64,000 nt of DNA. It comes from Cyclaneusma minus (taxonomy: Eukaryota > Ascomycota > Leotiomycetes > Marthamycetales > Marthamycetaceae). Location: assembly GCA_037179335.1 (NCBI GenBank), contig JAKZHN010000008.1:682001-746000 (forward strand), written 5' to 3'. The position numbers and the translations under genes are program-made. The notes beneath the pieces were generated by a model. That model did not search any database, was not told the DNA's origin, and saw nothing but the letters and a program-made list of their open reading frames with translations. How positions within the stretch are numbered: the first letter of the stretch is position 1; every line of letters starts with the position of its first letter. This document shows, one piece after another, positions 47,453 to 59,719 of the stretch.

Positions 47453-48650
47453 ATTGAAGGATTACAATGTCGGAGGCAGGCTGAAAGAGTCCCCGCACGA
47501 AGCGAGACTCGAGAGATGGCGGATGATATTGAAGGTAGTCGCGTCAGACTGGAGCTTTGCTGAAGGTGCAGTCGAAGCCTTGGGAAGGCGGGCCACGAAA
47601 TAACGGTTGTTTTGCTGATCTGTGAGTCTCCTCAAGTGGGATACATCGCTGGTGATATGGTGAGGGTCGGGCTGGGAGCTGGCGGATGGGCAGGATTGAA
47701 TGATATCGAATCGAGGGAGCGTTTCAGCTGAGTAGTGAGTGTGCCGGCTTGTGGGCCGAAAGATCGAGTGCACCACAGGACATAGCCAAGAGATGACTAA
47801 TGCAGGTGGGCCGCGGGGGAGGCTGGAGCGATCCTTGCTCCCTCGACGACTCCGACCAGTGCGCCTCACTGCAACGGCAGCTACGACTGCATATGTGCAC
47901 AGAATGATTGCTGAAGGACCGGCCGACAACTGTGCATATGTTGGATCCTGTAGTTAGTAGTTGTAGCCTCGATGAATAATAAAAATACGACTTAACTGTG
48001 CTTTTGGGCTGTGCTTTGGGCTGGGAAACAGCTGAATCAGGAGAAAAGGGCTGTCCGGATTTGTGCTTCAACAAGAAACCTTCAAACCTTGATGGGCAAG
48101 ATCAACGTCTTTTCTTCACCAGAAGGTGGTACCGGTGCACCCTTGGCCCCACACGTTTGAGTTGGCTAGGCTTGAGAGGTGAACATCAAACCATTTAGCA
48201 TCATCCGAGGGGCTGCTTGCAAGACTTTTCGAGAAAAGAGAAAAAGGCTGTTTGGATGGATGTCCAGTAACGGACGTCCAGTAACGAATGCCCAACAACG
48301 AATGCCCGCCTACCGTTGCACTGTAACTCTGGTCTCCCTTTGTGCTGTGTTCCGTGGTTCAAGCTGGACCCGACTTCTATGTGCCAAAAACAGATGATGC
48401 CGATCAGCGGACGCCTCTCCGCCAATGAAGCTAAAGCTCCTGATGATGGGATGAGCAGAGTTCGACATTCGGCGTGGCACTGTGCACGAAAAGCATAGCA
48501 TTTCTCAAGTATCGGGAGTTTGTGGTGCACATGCAAATCTCATTTCGGGCCACTGCCTTCATCCTCTATTACGGGATGCACAGAATGAATACTGGTTGCA
48601 CCCTTGTGGTATCGTACACACCTTCCTCCTTGGACCCTATGATTAGATCA
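47453..48650. promoter_or_regulatory. IRE1 upstream region
   Basis: This 1.2-kb gap lies between IRE1 and the 3' end of CCT2, both on the minus strand. It holds the IRE1 promoter and leader. Two CGTCCAGTAACG-like motifs (near 48263-48290) and AACGAATGCCC occurring twice form a small direct-repeat cluster. No gene is supported. Confidence 0.4.
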
Positions 48651-50346
48651 CTATCTCTCCCTTCTCCGTGGTGCACTGCGGATGATGTTGTCGACTCTCA
48701 AGAGGAGCTAGAAAACAGTTAGCAGGGCCCTTCCACAACCAAATATATCTCAACATACCTCTGCCGCCTCAGAGGCTGAGGAAACCACAGCCTTCTTCAG
48801 CTTGTAGCTCTCGATGACACCCAACTCTCTCATATCCGTAATGCCACCGCCGGGAGTAAGCAGATCCAGGCCGTATGTCGTCATGCCGTCGTAAATAGCA
48901 CTGCGGAGCTTGGCAACCAGATCGCTGGAATCATAACCGGCGTTGTCGGCCAGAATGGTAGGCAGCTGTCGTAGAGCAATTGCGAAGGACTGAACAGCAA
49001 TCTGCTTCTTGCCGTCCACCTTCAATGCAGCTCCATCGACAGCACGGGCCATCAACATCTCTGCACAACCACCTCCCAATGTCGTCCTGGGCTCCTTAAC
49101 AGTCTGTGACAAAACAGCGAGAGCATCATGTAACGATCTCTCTGCCTCGTCCAACAGCTGCTCAGTGGCTCCTCTCAGCACAATGGTGCAGGCCTCACCA
49201 GCCGCGACACCAGAGAACTTGATCAGGGTATCCTCGCCAATGATAACCTCCTCAATCAGATCACACTGTCCAAGCTTCACTTGTTCAGGGTGGTCGAAAG
49301 TCGAGGTGATCTCTCCGCCAGTCACCAGTGCCAGACGCTCAATACCATCAAAGTCGGCGTGCTCGATGGACATGATTCCTGCGTCCGAGAACAGCTGCTC
49401 CGGCCAGTTGTAAATCAATTGTCGGTTGATAAAGCAGTTGATACCGTGTGCCTTGATCTTGTCAACCTTGGCCTTCATCTTCTCCTTCTCCGCCTTTTCC
49501 AGCTCTGCCAGCTTGCCAGTCGATCCAACCTTGACTCGTGCGCCAAAGATCTTGACCTTGTCGGTATCCATCGACGTGTTGGCGACTAAGATCTTGGCCT
49601 TCTCCAGCCTCTTTGGCTGGTTGACACCAATCTTCTTGTCCAGGATAAATCCCTCATCGAGATAGGAGTCCTGTAGCTTTCCTCCTGCCTTCTTGATGAT
49701 TTGGATGTGGCTCAGGTCGGAAGATCCCTTCAATCGTAGCACGGCGTCGCAGGCAAGCTCTGCAAAGTGGTTTCGGTCTTGCGACAGCACTTTGGAGCTC
49801 AAAGTCGTTCTTGCAATGGCCAGCAGATCCTTCTTGAAAGCTTCGGTGTTGTTGCTGTGGTCCACAGCCGACTTCTCCAGAGCTGCCAACGCTGCCTGGC
49901 TTGCTATCCTGTATCCTTCGATAATAGTCTGGGGGTGAATCTTCTTGTCCACAAGCTTCTCAGCTTCTCGGAGCAGCTCGGCGGCCAGGACGGTGACGGA
50001 TGTTGTGCCATCTCCTACTTCATCGTCTTGAACTTTCGAAATGTTAACCAGCACCTTCGCGGCAGCGTTGTCGAGAGCGATGGACTTCAGGATGGTGGCG
50101 CCGTCGTTCGTGACCAGGATCTCTCCAGTCGAGCTATGCTACATCAGCAGTGCCTTCAAATCAAAGTAAAGTGAATGTTGCGACATACGCCGACTGCAGG
50201 ATCTTGTCCATTCCCTTGGGGCCCAAGGTACTCTTCACCAGATCTCCGACGGCAATAGCTCCGACGAAGGCCGAGAGTCTGGCATTTTCACCCTTCTCTT
50301 CAGTCACATCCTCCTGGAAGATCTGGGTAGGATTGAACGAAGCCAT
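48651..50346 (-). CDS. CCT2: T-complex protein 1 subunit beta (CCT2)
   Basis: Exons 50189-50346, 48759-50133 and 48651-48707 encode 529 residues, the usual CCT subunit length. The subunit is part of the cytosolic TRiC/CCT chaperonin that folds actin and tubulin. It carries the ATPase motifs LGPKGMDKIL, GDGTTSVTVLAAELL and GGGCAEM. The beta-type start is NPTQIFQEDVTEEKGENARL. Splicing at 50134-50188 gives QSASTGEILVTNDGATIL, and the last exon adds LLLRVDNIIRSAPRRRER. The gene is divergent from eIF3b, with 376 bp between the two start codons. Confidence 0.96.
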
Positions 50347-50722
50347 GGCGAAAAGTGGTGGTGTCAATATAAGAAATCGACGCTCAGCACCTTAGCTATG
50401 GAGCTGCACTCAGAAAAAAGCTGGGCTGCAGCCTTGGAAGACGCGGGCACCAGCGACTTTGTTGGCGCGCCGTGCGCCTGACATTCCAGGCACCCGCCTC
50501 AGCAAAGCGCCCACAATCGAATTTATCAGTGCCGCGGGCGATAATTTGAACACGACCCCCGCTGTTCACCATCACGACGTGCTCGAAACGCCGCCACGCT
50601 CTCCAACGTCTCAAAGTCGTCGAAACTGCTCATACCAACATCTGCGACTACTGGCGACCCACTGAGACTGCAAAACTAGGACCGGCGCACGCTGCCACCC
50701 AGCAAACGCTCAAGCCGCAATC
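50347..50722. promoter_or_regulatory. Divergent CCT2/eIF3b promoter
   Basis: A short 376-bp gap drives two growth-related genes in opposite directions. No clear TATA box is seen on either side. Confidence 0.5.
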
Positions 50723-53063
50723 ATGGCGCCGTCTTTCGACCAGCTACCCGACCCCGAGGAGGAGGACTTCGACTCCGAGGCCGAGCTCGACTTCTCTGAT
50801 CTGAAAGAGCGCTTCGAGGTTCAGCTGGAGCAAGGCCTGGACGGCTTTGTCGTGATCGATGGACTTCCCGAGGTCGATGAGAAGTCCAAGCCCAAGCTGA
50901 TCAAGTTCTTGCTGAAGAAGTTGAACTCGGTGGGCAAGGCCAAGGAAGACTCCATCTTCATGCCTCTTGGCGAGGATGGAAAGTCTCACAGGTAAGCAGG
51001 CAGCCGCGGCACAGCACGGGTGGTGGAATGCGCTTCTGACCTGGTGCGCAGATTTGCCTTTGTTGAATATTCATCTCCAGCAGAAGCCGCCGCAGCCTGC
51101 AAGGCTCTGAACGACGTGCCCCTCGACAAGAAGCATACCCTGAAGGTCAACAAGCTGACCGACATCGACCGATACGGTCGCGAAGGCCGGATTGACGACA
51201 ACTTTGTGCCACCGAATATCCCCGACTTCGTAGAGAAGGAGCATTTGCGATCATGGCTGGCTGACCCAGCAGGACGTGGCCGCGACCAGTTTGTCATGTT
51301 CCGTGGTGACCGAGTCGGCGTGTTCTGGAACAACGAGAAAGACGCTCCTGAGAACATCGTGGATCGCCAGCTCTGGACGGAAACTTTTGTACAATGGTCC
51401 CCGCTCGGCACATACCTTACCTCGATGCATGGTCCCGGTGTTCAACTCTGGGGTGGCCCATCGTGGAGCCGCATGCAACGATTCCAGCATCCCGGTGTCA
51501 ACCTCGTCGACTTCTCCCCCAATGAGAAATACCTCACGACCTGGTCGAATAGACCTATTTCAATTCCCGATGAAGGCCACCCTGTTCTTTCTATCGACGA
51601 TGATGGTAAGAACTACATCATCTGGGACATCGAGACCGGCAAGCCTATCCGATCCTTCGCCAACCTTGATCTCCCTAGCAACAGTGTCGACGAGGCAGGA
51701 CAGCCAATCAAGAGGAAGGTCACATGGCCCGCCTTCAAATGGTCTGCGGATGGCAATTATGTCGCCAGGCTCACGCAAGGTACCTCGATCTCGGTGTACG
51801 AGCTGCCCAGCATGAGAATGCTTGACAGAACAGCAATCAAGATCGACGGAGTAATGGACTTTGACTGGGCACCAGCCACTCCTCAGCGAGCTGGCATCAA
51901 GGACTATGAACAGCTCTTCTGTTACTGGACTCCTGAGATTGGCGGCAATCCCGCGAAAGTTGGTCTGATGAGCATTCCATCAAAGGAAGTTGTCCGAACT
52001 CTTAACCTCTTCAGTGTCACTGATGCTAAGCTCCACTGGCAATCCGAAGGTGCATATCTGTGTGTCAAGGTTGACAGGCATTCAAAGTCCAAGAAGTCGC
52101 TCGCCACTAGTCTTGAGATCTTCCGTGTCAAGGAAAAGGGTGTACCTGTTGAGGTTGTCGACTCCATCAAGGAGACTGTCATCAACTTTGCCTGGGAGCC
52201 CAAGGGCGACAGGTTTGTCACTATCACGACTGCTGAGGCAGCAGCCCCTGCCGGTGCACCACCCAAGACTTCTGTCTCTTTCTACTGCCCTGAGAAGGTG
52301 AAAGGAAATGGTGTTGGTAACTTCAAGCACATCCGTACCTACGACAAAAAGAACAGCAATGCGATTTACTGGTCTCCTAAGGGTCGTTTTGTCATTGTGG
52401 CCACCGTACACTCGCAGCAATCTCATGAACTGGAATTCTTTGACCTTGACTTTGAAGGCGAAAAGCCTGAATCAGACAAGGACCTCACCGCCAACCTGCA
52501 ACTCATGAACACTGCCGATCACTACGCTGTCACAGACATTGACTGGGATCCGACGGGTCGCTACGTTGCTACGAGCGCAAGCATGTGGAAGCACACGGTA
52601 TGTTTGGATCTGTACTCCCTGACATCTTCTTTTACTAATGCTACGCGCACAGCTTGAAAACGGCTACCACCTGTACGACTTCAAGGGCGAGCAACTCCGT
52701 GAAGAACCCGTCGACAAGTTCAAGCAATGGCTCTGGCGCCCTCGCCCCGCCAGTCTGCTCACCAAGGAAGAGCAGAAGCAAATCCGCAAGAATCTCCGCG
52801 AGTACAGCAAAGTGTTCGAGCAAGAGGATGCCGACCGCGGCGCCTCTGCCGACTTGGCCGTCGTGGAGCACCGACGCAGGTTGCTGCAAGAGTGGATGGC
52901 GTGGCGCGAGAGTCTCGAGTTCGAGCTCGAGGAAGACCGCCGAGAACTCGGCCTACCTTCAGCAGCTGATGCAGCTGCTGATGGTAAGGACGAGGGTGAG
53001 GGCCAGGTCATTGAGGAGATTGTCGAGGAGATTGTTGAGGAGTCGGAGGAGATCATTGGCTGA
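50723..53063 (+). CDS. PRT1: Translation initiation factor eIF3 subunit b
   Basis: Exons 50723-50991, 51052-52597 and 52653-53063 encode 741 residues. The protein is a scaffold of eIF3 on the 40S ribosome. An acidic N-terminus (PDPEEEDFDSEAELDFSD) precedes an RRM (GFVVIDGLP ... RFAFVEYSSPAEAAAACKAL). A beta-propeller follows (VQWSPLGTYLTSMHGPGVQLWGG, WPAFKWSADGNYVARL, IYWSPKGRFVIVATV, DIDWDPTGRYVAT). A C-terminal helical tail (PASLLTKEEQKQIRKNLREY) binds other subunits. Length and order match fungal Prt1. Splice borders rebuild SHRFAFVEY and WKHTLENGYHLYDF. Confidence 0.97.
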
Positions 53064-53894
53064 AGGATCGTTGATGGGTAAGGATCTGTGTCATGATGCG
53101 CACTTCGATCCTTGCGCTGCCTGGCTGGATTTCCCACTAAAATCATCTGGAGGGCGTTAATCCTATTGCCAAATGCATGAAGCGTGGTCTGCTGCGTTTC
53201 GATAATGATGCATCATGGTAAATTTCAAAAGCTACTAGAACGCCACTTTCGGGGTCGGCTAGGACTCTCCACAGAAAAATATCAAGTCTTGTTACGAACC
53301 AATTGAAGAGCTGATGCTGTGTTTTGCTTTACTCTACTATGACTGAAAACGGTGCAGACGACTAGACGATACGGGTCAAGCCGTAGAGGAGGTGTTGGGG
53401 GTCAAGGTGAGCGCTTCCCATCCCAGCTGTCTGTATGGCCCAGCTATCTCTCTGTCTATAGGTTGCACCGTGTTGTTTCTCGGGTTCTCTGCTACTATCC
53501 CGAGTAATAGTCTGCACGTTACACGAAGGATCCGGTCCTGACATTTTCTTTCAGCAGAATGTTTTTGTTTTCGTACATTCACAAGTCCAGAACAAAGAAC
53601 TTCTCCGGTTGTCTACGACCAGAACAAAGCACTGACAGGAACACTGTTCAACGCCGAATCCAGTGTACCTTGATTTCATCATTTTCATGTGTCCACCCAG
53701 GGAAGCGCTTCACTCATCATTGGTGGCTGCTTCACCAACCCGACAAGTACTTTTGACTTGAGCCTCAAGTCATTACCATCCAAGAGAGACAGCACCATCC
53801 AGCAGTGACTGTACTCCACATCTCAGGGCTCACCCGATAGTTGAAAACAGCGCCTTCACCCTCGCATGAGAAAGCCTCGGGGATCTCAGACAAG
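53064..53894. other. Intergenic region after eIF3b
   Basis: This 831-bp stretch has no supported gene. It contains the eIF3b 3' flank and the promoter of the next gene. Confidence 0.45.
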
Positions 53895-55467
53895 ATGCCA
53901 TACAGAACGCGAAATGTAGGCTACTGGCGGCCCGAACAGCTAGACGACGCGCGCGCAATCCGGACTATGAAATTGCCTCCTGCTGTCTATGTACGTCTCT
54001 TCCCCATTTCCTCTATAACATGCTTTTCCAAAGTTCCAAGTTCCTCAAAACACACTCTTCCTGAAGGCTCGGTTGCAAGTATGAAATCCGCTAATTCTTG
54101 CTAACGGAACCGCACAGAACGACAACCACCCTCTCACAGTCCTCGCCGTACCGATCGTTATCCTGACGACTCTTGCACTTGCGGCTAATGGGCTTTATAT
54201 CATCTGGACCTCCCTGCCGCCGCTGTTCTACTGGATCTCGCGCATGATTTTTCTGCTTCGAGTTCATGGCTTGAAAGAGACGCTCTTCGCCCTGTACGAT
54301 TATTTTGGCAATATTATCCTTGGGCCATTCAAGCGATATCATCGTGGTGTTGGGGATAGGTACGACTTCGTGGTTGATGGGGTTGGGTATGCTTATGATG
54401 GGGTTGGGTATGCTTATGATGGGCCGGATAGTGCGGCGGATGTGGATGAGGATGGGAGGTTGTTGTTTGCGTTGATGGTTTGGGTAGCTGTGTTTTGGTT
54501 GCGTGTTGGGGCTTGTTTGTTTCGTCCGGTTGTTGTGCCGGCTTTTAGGGCGCTGAGGGGGAAACGAGGGGGTGTGAAGAAGGGTCTGGTGAATGTTGTT
54601 GGTGCGGTCCTTAGGGCGCTGGGTTGGGGCTTTGGTTTTATGATGGGTGCTGTTGAGACAATTGGGGGTGTTTTGAGGGAGGTCTTCGGGGTTGTTATGG
54701 AGTGGACGATCTTGGCGGTGGCACGGTGGGCGTACCGGACCATTATGTTGGCGCTGAATCTGCTGGTGATTCTGCAGAAGGCTGTCATGGCGACAGCGAA
54801 CTATGCGGCTGAGACTGCTGGGGATGTGGTGCACAGTGTTGGGAATGCTCTTGGTGGAGGGGACGCTAATGAGCGGGTAATGGACACTTTACGGGATGCT
54901 GTGCAGAGACGAAGATCGCCTTCTGACGCTGGACTGCGAGGACGGTCGACTTCCGATGTCGTTCACCGGGGTGGCAGGAGAACGCCCAGTATTGTGGTCG
55001 ATAGCGTCGACGAGCGGGAACCTGAGCGGCAACCATCTTCTGAGAGACCATATCTGGGCGTTCCTTCTACAGTCCCCGACACTCCGATGCGCCAAAACGC
55101 GCCTTCTCAAGAGTCTCCTCGAGAAGATCCTCTTCCAGAAAACCCTCCTCCGCGAAGCCCAGCTCGTGCTGCACCCCAGAGTGCCCAGGAAGCGGCGGAG
55201 ATGGAAATCACTCCTGTGAGTCCGGAGGGGACGCATTTTATAACGCCGGATTCGTCGAATCAGGATCCAGCGGTTGCAGATATCGTCTTGAGTCCAAATG
55301 AGCCAGATGAGAGTTCGGCTAAGGCGCTTGAGAGTCTGGCTGAGGCGATTGAGACGGGGACTGGGGCGGGAAATGTGGCTTCTCCGAGTCAGGATGATTT
55401 TCATAATAATCCGAGGGAGTCGATGTTGCCGCAGCCGCTGTTCTCGGGGGCGCGTGGTGAGCAGTAA
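53895..55467 (+). CDS. Hypothetical multi-pass membrane protein
   Basis: Exons 53895-53990 and 54118-55467 (intron 53991-54117: GTACGT, CTAAC branch, CGCACAG) give 481 residues in phase. I do not recognise the family. The short N-terminus contains GYWRPEQLDDARAIRTMKLP. Membrane segments follow at LTVLAVPIVILTTLALAAN, FALMVWVAVFWLRVGACLF, and in a long Gly/Val-rich region around LGWGFGFMMGAVETIGG. From about residue 280 the tail is Ser/Pro/Glu-rich and probably cytosolic. A 7-residue unit DGVGYAY is exactly duplicated near residue 120. Orthologues restricted to related fungi would be my expectation. Confidence 0.7.
54378..54422 (+). repeat. 21-bp tandem duplication in membrane protein gene
   Basis: GATGGGGTTGGGTATGCTTAT occurs twice in a row in frame, encoding DGVGYAY twice. 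Confidence 0.85.
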
Positions 55468-56170
55468 GTGGGCTTGTTTCTTAGGACAGGAAGTTTGAAG
55501 TGCTAAGGGGAGTAGAATCGAAACATTTCTATTGGGGCTTGGATACGATGTATGATAGGGGGCTCCATGAATCAAGTTTCAAGCAGTCCTGGTTGACCTT
55601 GGAGTTGGGAGTCGGTCTAATCGGCTACTTGGAGCTGCCGATTTATCATTCGCAAAACGAAAATGCATATTCCATATCAAAACAAACTAGTGGTCATGAA
55701 TTGCTCATAGTAGAGGAACCGTACCTAGGTTTACTAACTGGGTTGTGTGTGTTGGTCGAATCCTAGTCAAGGACTACCTGTAAGCCCGGGTTGTTCACAA
55801 CAAGCGGGGTGGCTCGTGGCAAAGTACCCAGTCTGAGTCACTCAACTCCCTAATAATATTCACTCACTTGATTTTCCTTTATTCGAATTGATATCATTTA
55901 TCGTAGCTTCTGTACATGAAACGGGTGCCAGTGACCGAGCTGACGCTAGTCCCATTGCGGAAGGCTGTGCCGCGCTGAGAGTTCCAATCGCGTAAGTGGA
56001 GGTACTTATCCACCTCAATCGAAAACCTTGATAGTTCTGCTAGGCAGCAGGATTCGATTGACAATTCGTTCGAGGCAAGGCTTGTTCTCTTCTCCTCTCG
56101 TCTCATGATCTTCAACTTCTGATTGAAGTCCGAAAAATCATCTCCCACTGTCTGAACTTCAATTGCTATC
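55468..56170. other. Intergenic region before the amidohydrolase gene
   Basis: A 703-bp gap with no supported gene. The last ~120 bp are the likely leader of the amidohydrolase gene. Confidence 0.45.
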
Positions 56171-59100
56171 ATGGGCGCTCCCAGCCTTCCTCCGCCAGCT
56201 GCCGCTCCCCAACGCCGCAGCCACCATAAACTGAACATTCCACTTTCATTCTTTGCCGTCATCCTCTTCATCTTCTATATCCAATTCTCACTTCTTCCTC
56301 GTTTCCTCGATCAACCATCATCAGCCCAATTGAAGCTCTCCCAAGCTCACATCGATCGCCTCAATGCCGGTCTAGAGAAATGTGCTGCCTTCAATACTCC
56401 ACCCATCGAGTACGGATTACCGGATGCAAGTCGGTCTAATCCTAGATACAACTCCAAATCTGGTCAGAATGAGACCATCGTTCTAAAGAATGTCACGTTG
56501 TTTGAGGGCGAGAAGATTCTCAGTGGATTTGTGGATGTCAAGTTCAGCAAAGGAGTGTTTGAGGAGATCTCCGAGTCTACGAAGAACACTTTTGCTGGCC
56601 AGGATGCGACGGTTATGGACTTGGCCGGCCAGTTTGTAACGCCTGGAATGGTCGACATGCACAGCCATCATTTAGTTATGGCATGGCCCTCGCTGGATGC
56701 CAGCGACGACACCAATGAGGTAAACCGGGAAGTGTTTGGGGCTTTGACGCCGCAGCTTAGGTCCTTGGATGGTATGAAGGCGTACGATCCCGCTACCAGA
56801 TTAATCGCCTCTGGAGGCATCACGTGAGCCTGCACTTTGTGATTCAAGGGGAAATGTGTGCTGATGCGTGGTGATGTAGGACCTCCTTGGTTCTCCCAGG
56901 ATCAGCAAACATTATGGGTGGTGAAGCTTTCACAGTGAAAAACTTTATGAAACCCGGAGAGAACGGCGAATATGTTGTTGAAGAAATGCTCTTAGAGCAC
57001 GGCATTTCCAAAGCAGATCGCCGGAGGTATGCCTAGACCATCATCCGTCATCCTCCTTGAGCCCCTTTTACTAACCCCTTACCTAGATACATGAAGATGG
57101 CCTGCGGAGAAAACCCTCGTGAAGTTTATCAACATACACGTATGGGAAATGCCTACCTCTTCAGAAAGCAAATGGCTCGCGCCAAAGACCTTATGGAAAA
57201 GCAAGACGAATGGTGTCTCTCAGCCGCCGTCGCCAAAGAAAGCGGTGACGAACTTGCAATCAGTCAACTCGTAGCCACAGAATCCCATGGACTACCGGAG
57301 GACCTCGAACTTGACTCGTCAATTGCCATGTTGCGAGGCCAGGTCAACATCAACACGCATTGCTATGAGCCCGAAGACATGGAAGACATGCTTCTCCACA
57401 GCAAAGAATTTGGCTTTCGCATTGCAGCATTCCACCACGCTCTGGAAGCATGGCAAGTGCCCGAGATGATCAAAGACAGTGGATACAACACCACCATTGC
57501 TACCTTTGCTGAGTTTAGCTTGTATAAACAAGAAGCCTATGGTGCGAATCTTTGGGCTGGCAGTATCCTCGCTGATCACCATGTTCCGCTTGCATATAAG
57601 TCCGATCATGGAGAGCAGGAAACTAGTGCGAAGTGGCTCATGTACCAAGCAGCTGTAGGCCATTCTTTCCATTTCCCCGAGGAACTTGCTTTGCAGTCAG
57701 TCACTAGCGTGCCGGCGAAATCGATAGATCAATCACATAGAGTCGGATATGTGAGACCGGGATACGACGCAGACATTGTGGTCTGGAACGCTCATCCCCT
57801 TTCTTTGGGAGCTACGCCTCTGCAAGTCTATATCGATGGGAAAGCAACTCTGGACCCGGAAAAGGTGGCAGAAACCTTACCGAAGACAAATGCTGCATCG
57901 ATGCAACTTCAGGAGAAACCGAAGATTCACACGAAGCTTGAGCCACAGATAAGGGAGGAACTTTGCGCTACTGTACAGGACCCAAGTGCGAGTGTGGTGA
58001 TCACGGGCATCAAGCGATCTTTCTTCGATAACGACGAGTCCTCGACCGAAGCCAGCGAAGACAGAATGATGGTTATAAACAACGGCAAAATCACTTGCCT
58101 TGACACAGAGGAAAATTGCGATTGGCCCACAGATGCCAAGCGAGTGATCAAGCTCGAGAATGGCTACGTTCTACCTGGACTGACCGTGCTTTCATCGACT
58201 CTTGGACTCAACGAGATCCAGGCTGAAGACTCTACCGGCGATGGAGGGGTCAGCAGCAAGGTCGATGTTCTGAATCCAGACAATGTTGTCTATGCCAAAG
58301 ATGGTGTGCACCTGGACGGGAGAGCTTTCAAGAGAGCGAGATATGGAGGTGTGACGAGAGCCATTACTGCACCGATAGGGTCTAGCTTCTTGAAAGGGGT
58401 AAGCACTGCTATCGTGACTAGCGGGAACAAAACGCTTCTCAATGGCGGTATTTATCAGGATGATGTTGCTTTGCATTTTACTGTTGGGCAAGACGCTAAA
58501 TGTAAGTCGAGACAGAGAACCATTTAATCTACCTCCAGCCCCTTTCTCCCCTCTATTGCATCAATCTTCACTGACACAACTCTTCTAGCAACCGAGTCCA
58601 TCTCGACCGTCTCCGGCTCAATTGAAACGCTCCGTAAAATCCTCAACTCCAACATTGACAAAGACAACATCTACGGTCTCGCCGCCAACGGTAGCATTCC
58701 GCTAGCAGTCCACGTGCACAACCAATACGACATCCAGCGCCTCATCCAACTCAAGAACTCCACCTCCATCAACCTTATCATAATCGGCGGAGCCGAAGCC
58801 CACATCATCGCCTCAGAGCTCGCATCAGCCAAAATCCCCGTCATCCTCGCCCCCGTCCGCGCCGCCCCCTCATCCTTCGAACAGCTCGACACGCTGCCCG
58901 GCCCACCATTGAGCAAATCAAGCGTAGCAGTGCTTTACGAAGCAGGTGTGGAACTAGGACTAGCATTTGCGAGTATGGCGGATAGCTATATCCATGGCCA
59001 TTTGGTGGAAGCTAGTTGGGCGAGAAAGTATACGGAGGGAATGAGCGAAAGAGAGGCGGTGGACATGGTGAGTAGGAATATGGAGAGGATTTTTGGGATC

Positions 59101-59223
59101 AAGGGGGGTGAGGGGGATGTGGTGGTGTGGGAGGGGAATCCGTTGGAGTTGGGGGCGACGGTTGCGGTTACTGTGGAGGGGGAGGGGGGTGGGGTTGTGC
59201 AGTGCTGGCCTGATGTTGAGTGA
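56171..59223 (+). CDS. Membrane-anchored amidohydrolase (carbohydrate esterase 9-like)
   Basis: Exons 56171-56823, 56880-57026, 57087-58501 and 58589-59223 encode 949 residues. A single N-terminal membrane segment (IPLSFFAVILFIFYIQFSLL) suggests a type II membrane protein. The amidohydrolase fold begins with a small beta domain (IVLKNVTLFEGEKI). The metal motif is VTPGMVDMHSHH. Later metal-site candidates are AFHHALEAW and YKSDHGEQ. The first half closes with GYVRPGYDADIVVWNAHPLSLGATP. A second, similar half follows (GYVLPGLTVLSSTLGLNEI ... EGDVVVWEGNPLELGATV), but its HxH motif is absent, so it is probably structural. Fungal relatives are annotated as CE9/imidazolonepropionase-like; the substrate is unknown. 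Confidence 0.85.
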
Positions 59224-59719
59224 TCTTACCTGGCTGATGGGAGCGAGGCTTGGAAATAACATGTTGGTTGTAAGCTACCGTAACTGACTGTAGTAAAAAT
59301 TGAATTGAGATTTTGCCGGGGTCCACATTTGGTAGGCGGAGGCTCGTCGATTCCGTCAGTACTAGTCCAGGACATCGCTGCTTCGCAATGGCGAAATTGA
59401 CTTGCAAAGATTGCTGCAATCCGTGAGCAAGGTGGAAAGGTCACGCAGCTGCTGGAATGTACGAGTGTGTCGAGTGGAATGTGGGAAAATTGTAGAAAGA
59501 GGACTGAGATGGAAATCACGTCGGAGAGAGGTGCTGCTGCCTGTATGTTAGGATTAAAGGGGGAAAAGGGGCAAACTACCAGAAGTATTCAACATCTCCA
59601 ATACTCGTGCTCGAGAACCACGTGCCCGTTGCGAATGGTCTGACATTGGGTATTCTGTCTAGGCAATGCCCCCCTCTCTGTAACTCTCTGTAACGCCAGT
59701 GAACCAAAGCCCCCAAATC
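59224..59719. other. Intergenic region between convergent amidohydrolase and PAQR genes
   Basis: This 496-bp gap holds both 3' flanks. No gene or element is seen. Confidence 0.5.
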
